Source: an uncultured Bacteroidota bacterium (lineage in GTDB: Bacteria > Bacteroidota > Bacteroidia > Flavobacteriales > Schleiferiaceae). From it: DNA of 6,305 bases. The stretch spans positions 1 to 6,305 of the forward strand of contig CAJXMS010000136.1 of NCBI GenBank assembly GCA_913056475.1, given 5' to 3'. Shown here piece by piece: positions 5,825-6,305 of this stretch; position 1 is the stretch's first letter, and each line of letters opens with the position of its first letter. A model generated the notes under the pieces. That model was not told where the DNA came from and did no database searches. It worked only from the letters and a program-made list of their open reading frames with translations. Position numbers and translations under genes: made by a program.

Positions 5825-5857
5825 TCCATTATAACCGAAGGCGGGGATAATGGTTTG
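5822..5857. promoter_or_regulatory. Long imperfect inverted repeat, candidate TetR operator
   Basis: CAATCCATTAT (5822-5832) and ATAATGGTTTG (5847-5857) are inverted copies with 10 of 11 positions matching, separated by 14 nt. It lies 39 bp upstream of the TetR start codon and its near arm overlaps the candidate -33 TTG. TetR proteins commonly bind such dyads next to their own gene; the rather long spacer is a reason for caution. A hairpin role at the 3' end of the cryptochrome transcript is an alternative, but there is no T run. Confidence 0.45.
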
Positions 5858-5869
5858 CAGGGGGACGGC

Positions 5870-5900
5870 AGCAGGCCACGGTCTCTTTGCGCCGCCTGCT
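5870..5900 (-). repeat. Hairpin downstream of the cryptochrome gene
   Basis: 7-bp inverted repeat AGCAGGC (5870-5876) / GCCTGCT (5894-5900) with a 17-nt loop, 14 bp beyond the cryptochrome stop codon. No T run follows on the minus strand, so it is at most a weak or factor-assisted terminator or an mRNA 3'-end stabiliser. Confidence 0.35.
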
Positions 5901-5914
5901 ACACTGCTACCCTT

Positions 5915-6305
5915 CTACGAAAGGCCCCAATGCCGGCGGTAGCTGCCATCGGCATCGTAGCGTTGGGCCTGGCCGTTCACGTTGAACCAGCGGTGCTTAC
6001 GGGGGTCGTTGCCCACGCCGGCCACGTAGGTCCAATTGCCGTAATTGCTGCAGACGTCGTGATCAATAAGCTGGCTTTCAAACCAGAGGGCGCCGGCATA
6101 CCAGGGTTGTTCCAGCTCCCGCACCAGATAGCTGGCCACGTTTTGCCGGCCGCGATTGCTCATGTAGCCGGTGTAGAAGAGTTCTCGCATGTTGGCATCT
6201 ACAAAGTCCTGGCCGGTTTCGCCGGTGCTCCATTGCTCGAAGCGCTCATCTACCCGGGGCTGCCAGTGGCGCGGCATGCGAAAGAAGGCATCGCCGTGGG
6301 CCCCC
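5915..6305 (-). CDS. DASH-family cryptochrome/photolyase, C-terminal part (cut by window edge)
   Basis: C-terminal 129 residues of a DASH-type cryptochrome, an FAD-binding blue-light protein that in other bacteria repairs cyclobutane pyrimidine dimers, mainly in single-stranded DNA. The frame is open to the right edge; the ATG at 6277 is internal, since upstream codons (HGDAFFR) continue the family alignment. The flavin-domain signature FVDANMRELFYTGYMSNRGRQNVASYL is present, followed by WFESQLIDHDVCSNYGNWTYVAGVGNDPR, with the Asn-Tyr-Gly-Asn-Trp segment of the electron-transfer region, and FNVNGQAQRYDADGSYRRHW. The protein stops soon after this, so it has no long C-terminal extension as in plant cryptochromes. 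The N-terminal antenna-binding domain lies outside the window. The next gene, TetR, is 131 bp downstream and probably a separate unit. Confidence 0.93.
   Translation of the reverse strand, partial: GAHGDAFFRMPRHWQPRVDERFEQWSTGETGQDFVDANMRELFYTGYMSNRGRQNVASYLVRELEQPWYAGALWFESQLIDHDVCSNYGNWTYVAGVGNDPRKHRWFNVNGQAQRYDADGSYRRHWGLS

Overview
The window looks like an ordinary chromosomal segment of a member of the Bacteroidota, possibly a Saprospiria- or Cytophagia-like marine lineage. Several things point that way: a Bacteroidota-type promoter (TTG-N19-TAnnTTTG) in front of the tRNA, a small acidic START-like protein typical of the phylum, almost no Shine-Dalgarno sequences, a tRNA gene without an encoded CCA, and a TetR/ABC1 kinase pair. 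Base composition is roughly balanced to slightly GC-rich. The placement is inferred from protein and promoter style, not from a database search.

All nine protein-coding genes are on the minus strand and the single tRNA is on the plus strand. In minus-strand transcription order they are: the C-terminal end of a DASH-type cryptochrome/photolyase (runs off the right edge); a short intergenic region with a long imperfect inverted repeat; a TetR-family regulator overlapping by ATGA with an ABC1/AarF (UbiB-like) kinase; a cluster of NUDIX hydrolase, alpha/beta-hydrolase esterase and FMN-binding PNPOx-like protein (3-nt gap, then a 1-nt overlap); about 285 bp without a convincing gene but with a 45-bp REP-like palindrome and two competing hairpins; the tRNA with CAT anticodon, transcribed the other way with its own promoter and terminator; and a START-like protein, a PAP2 phosphatase and the N-terminal part of a GT39/ArnT-like membrane glycosyltransferase (runs off the left edge).

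The PAP2 and glycosyltransferase genes are almost fused: same frame, one TAA between them, and a TTG start 3 nt later. A shared role in polyprenyl-linked sugar chemistry at the membrane is plausible. The TetR and ABC1 genes are translationally coupled, and the inverted repeat upstream is a candidate operator. The NUDIX-esterase-PNPOx genes form one transcription unit whose common purpose is not evident.

I see no CRISPR array, transposase, phage gene or clear novel defence system. The best points for a second look are the esterase whose nucleophile-elbow serine is replaced by arginine (GFRQG), the REP-like palindrome, the TetR-proximal inverted repeat, and the ABC1 kinase with KVAQ in place of the usual KxGQ in an organism expected to use menaquinone rather than ubiquinone.
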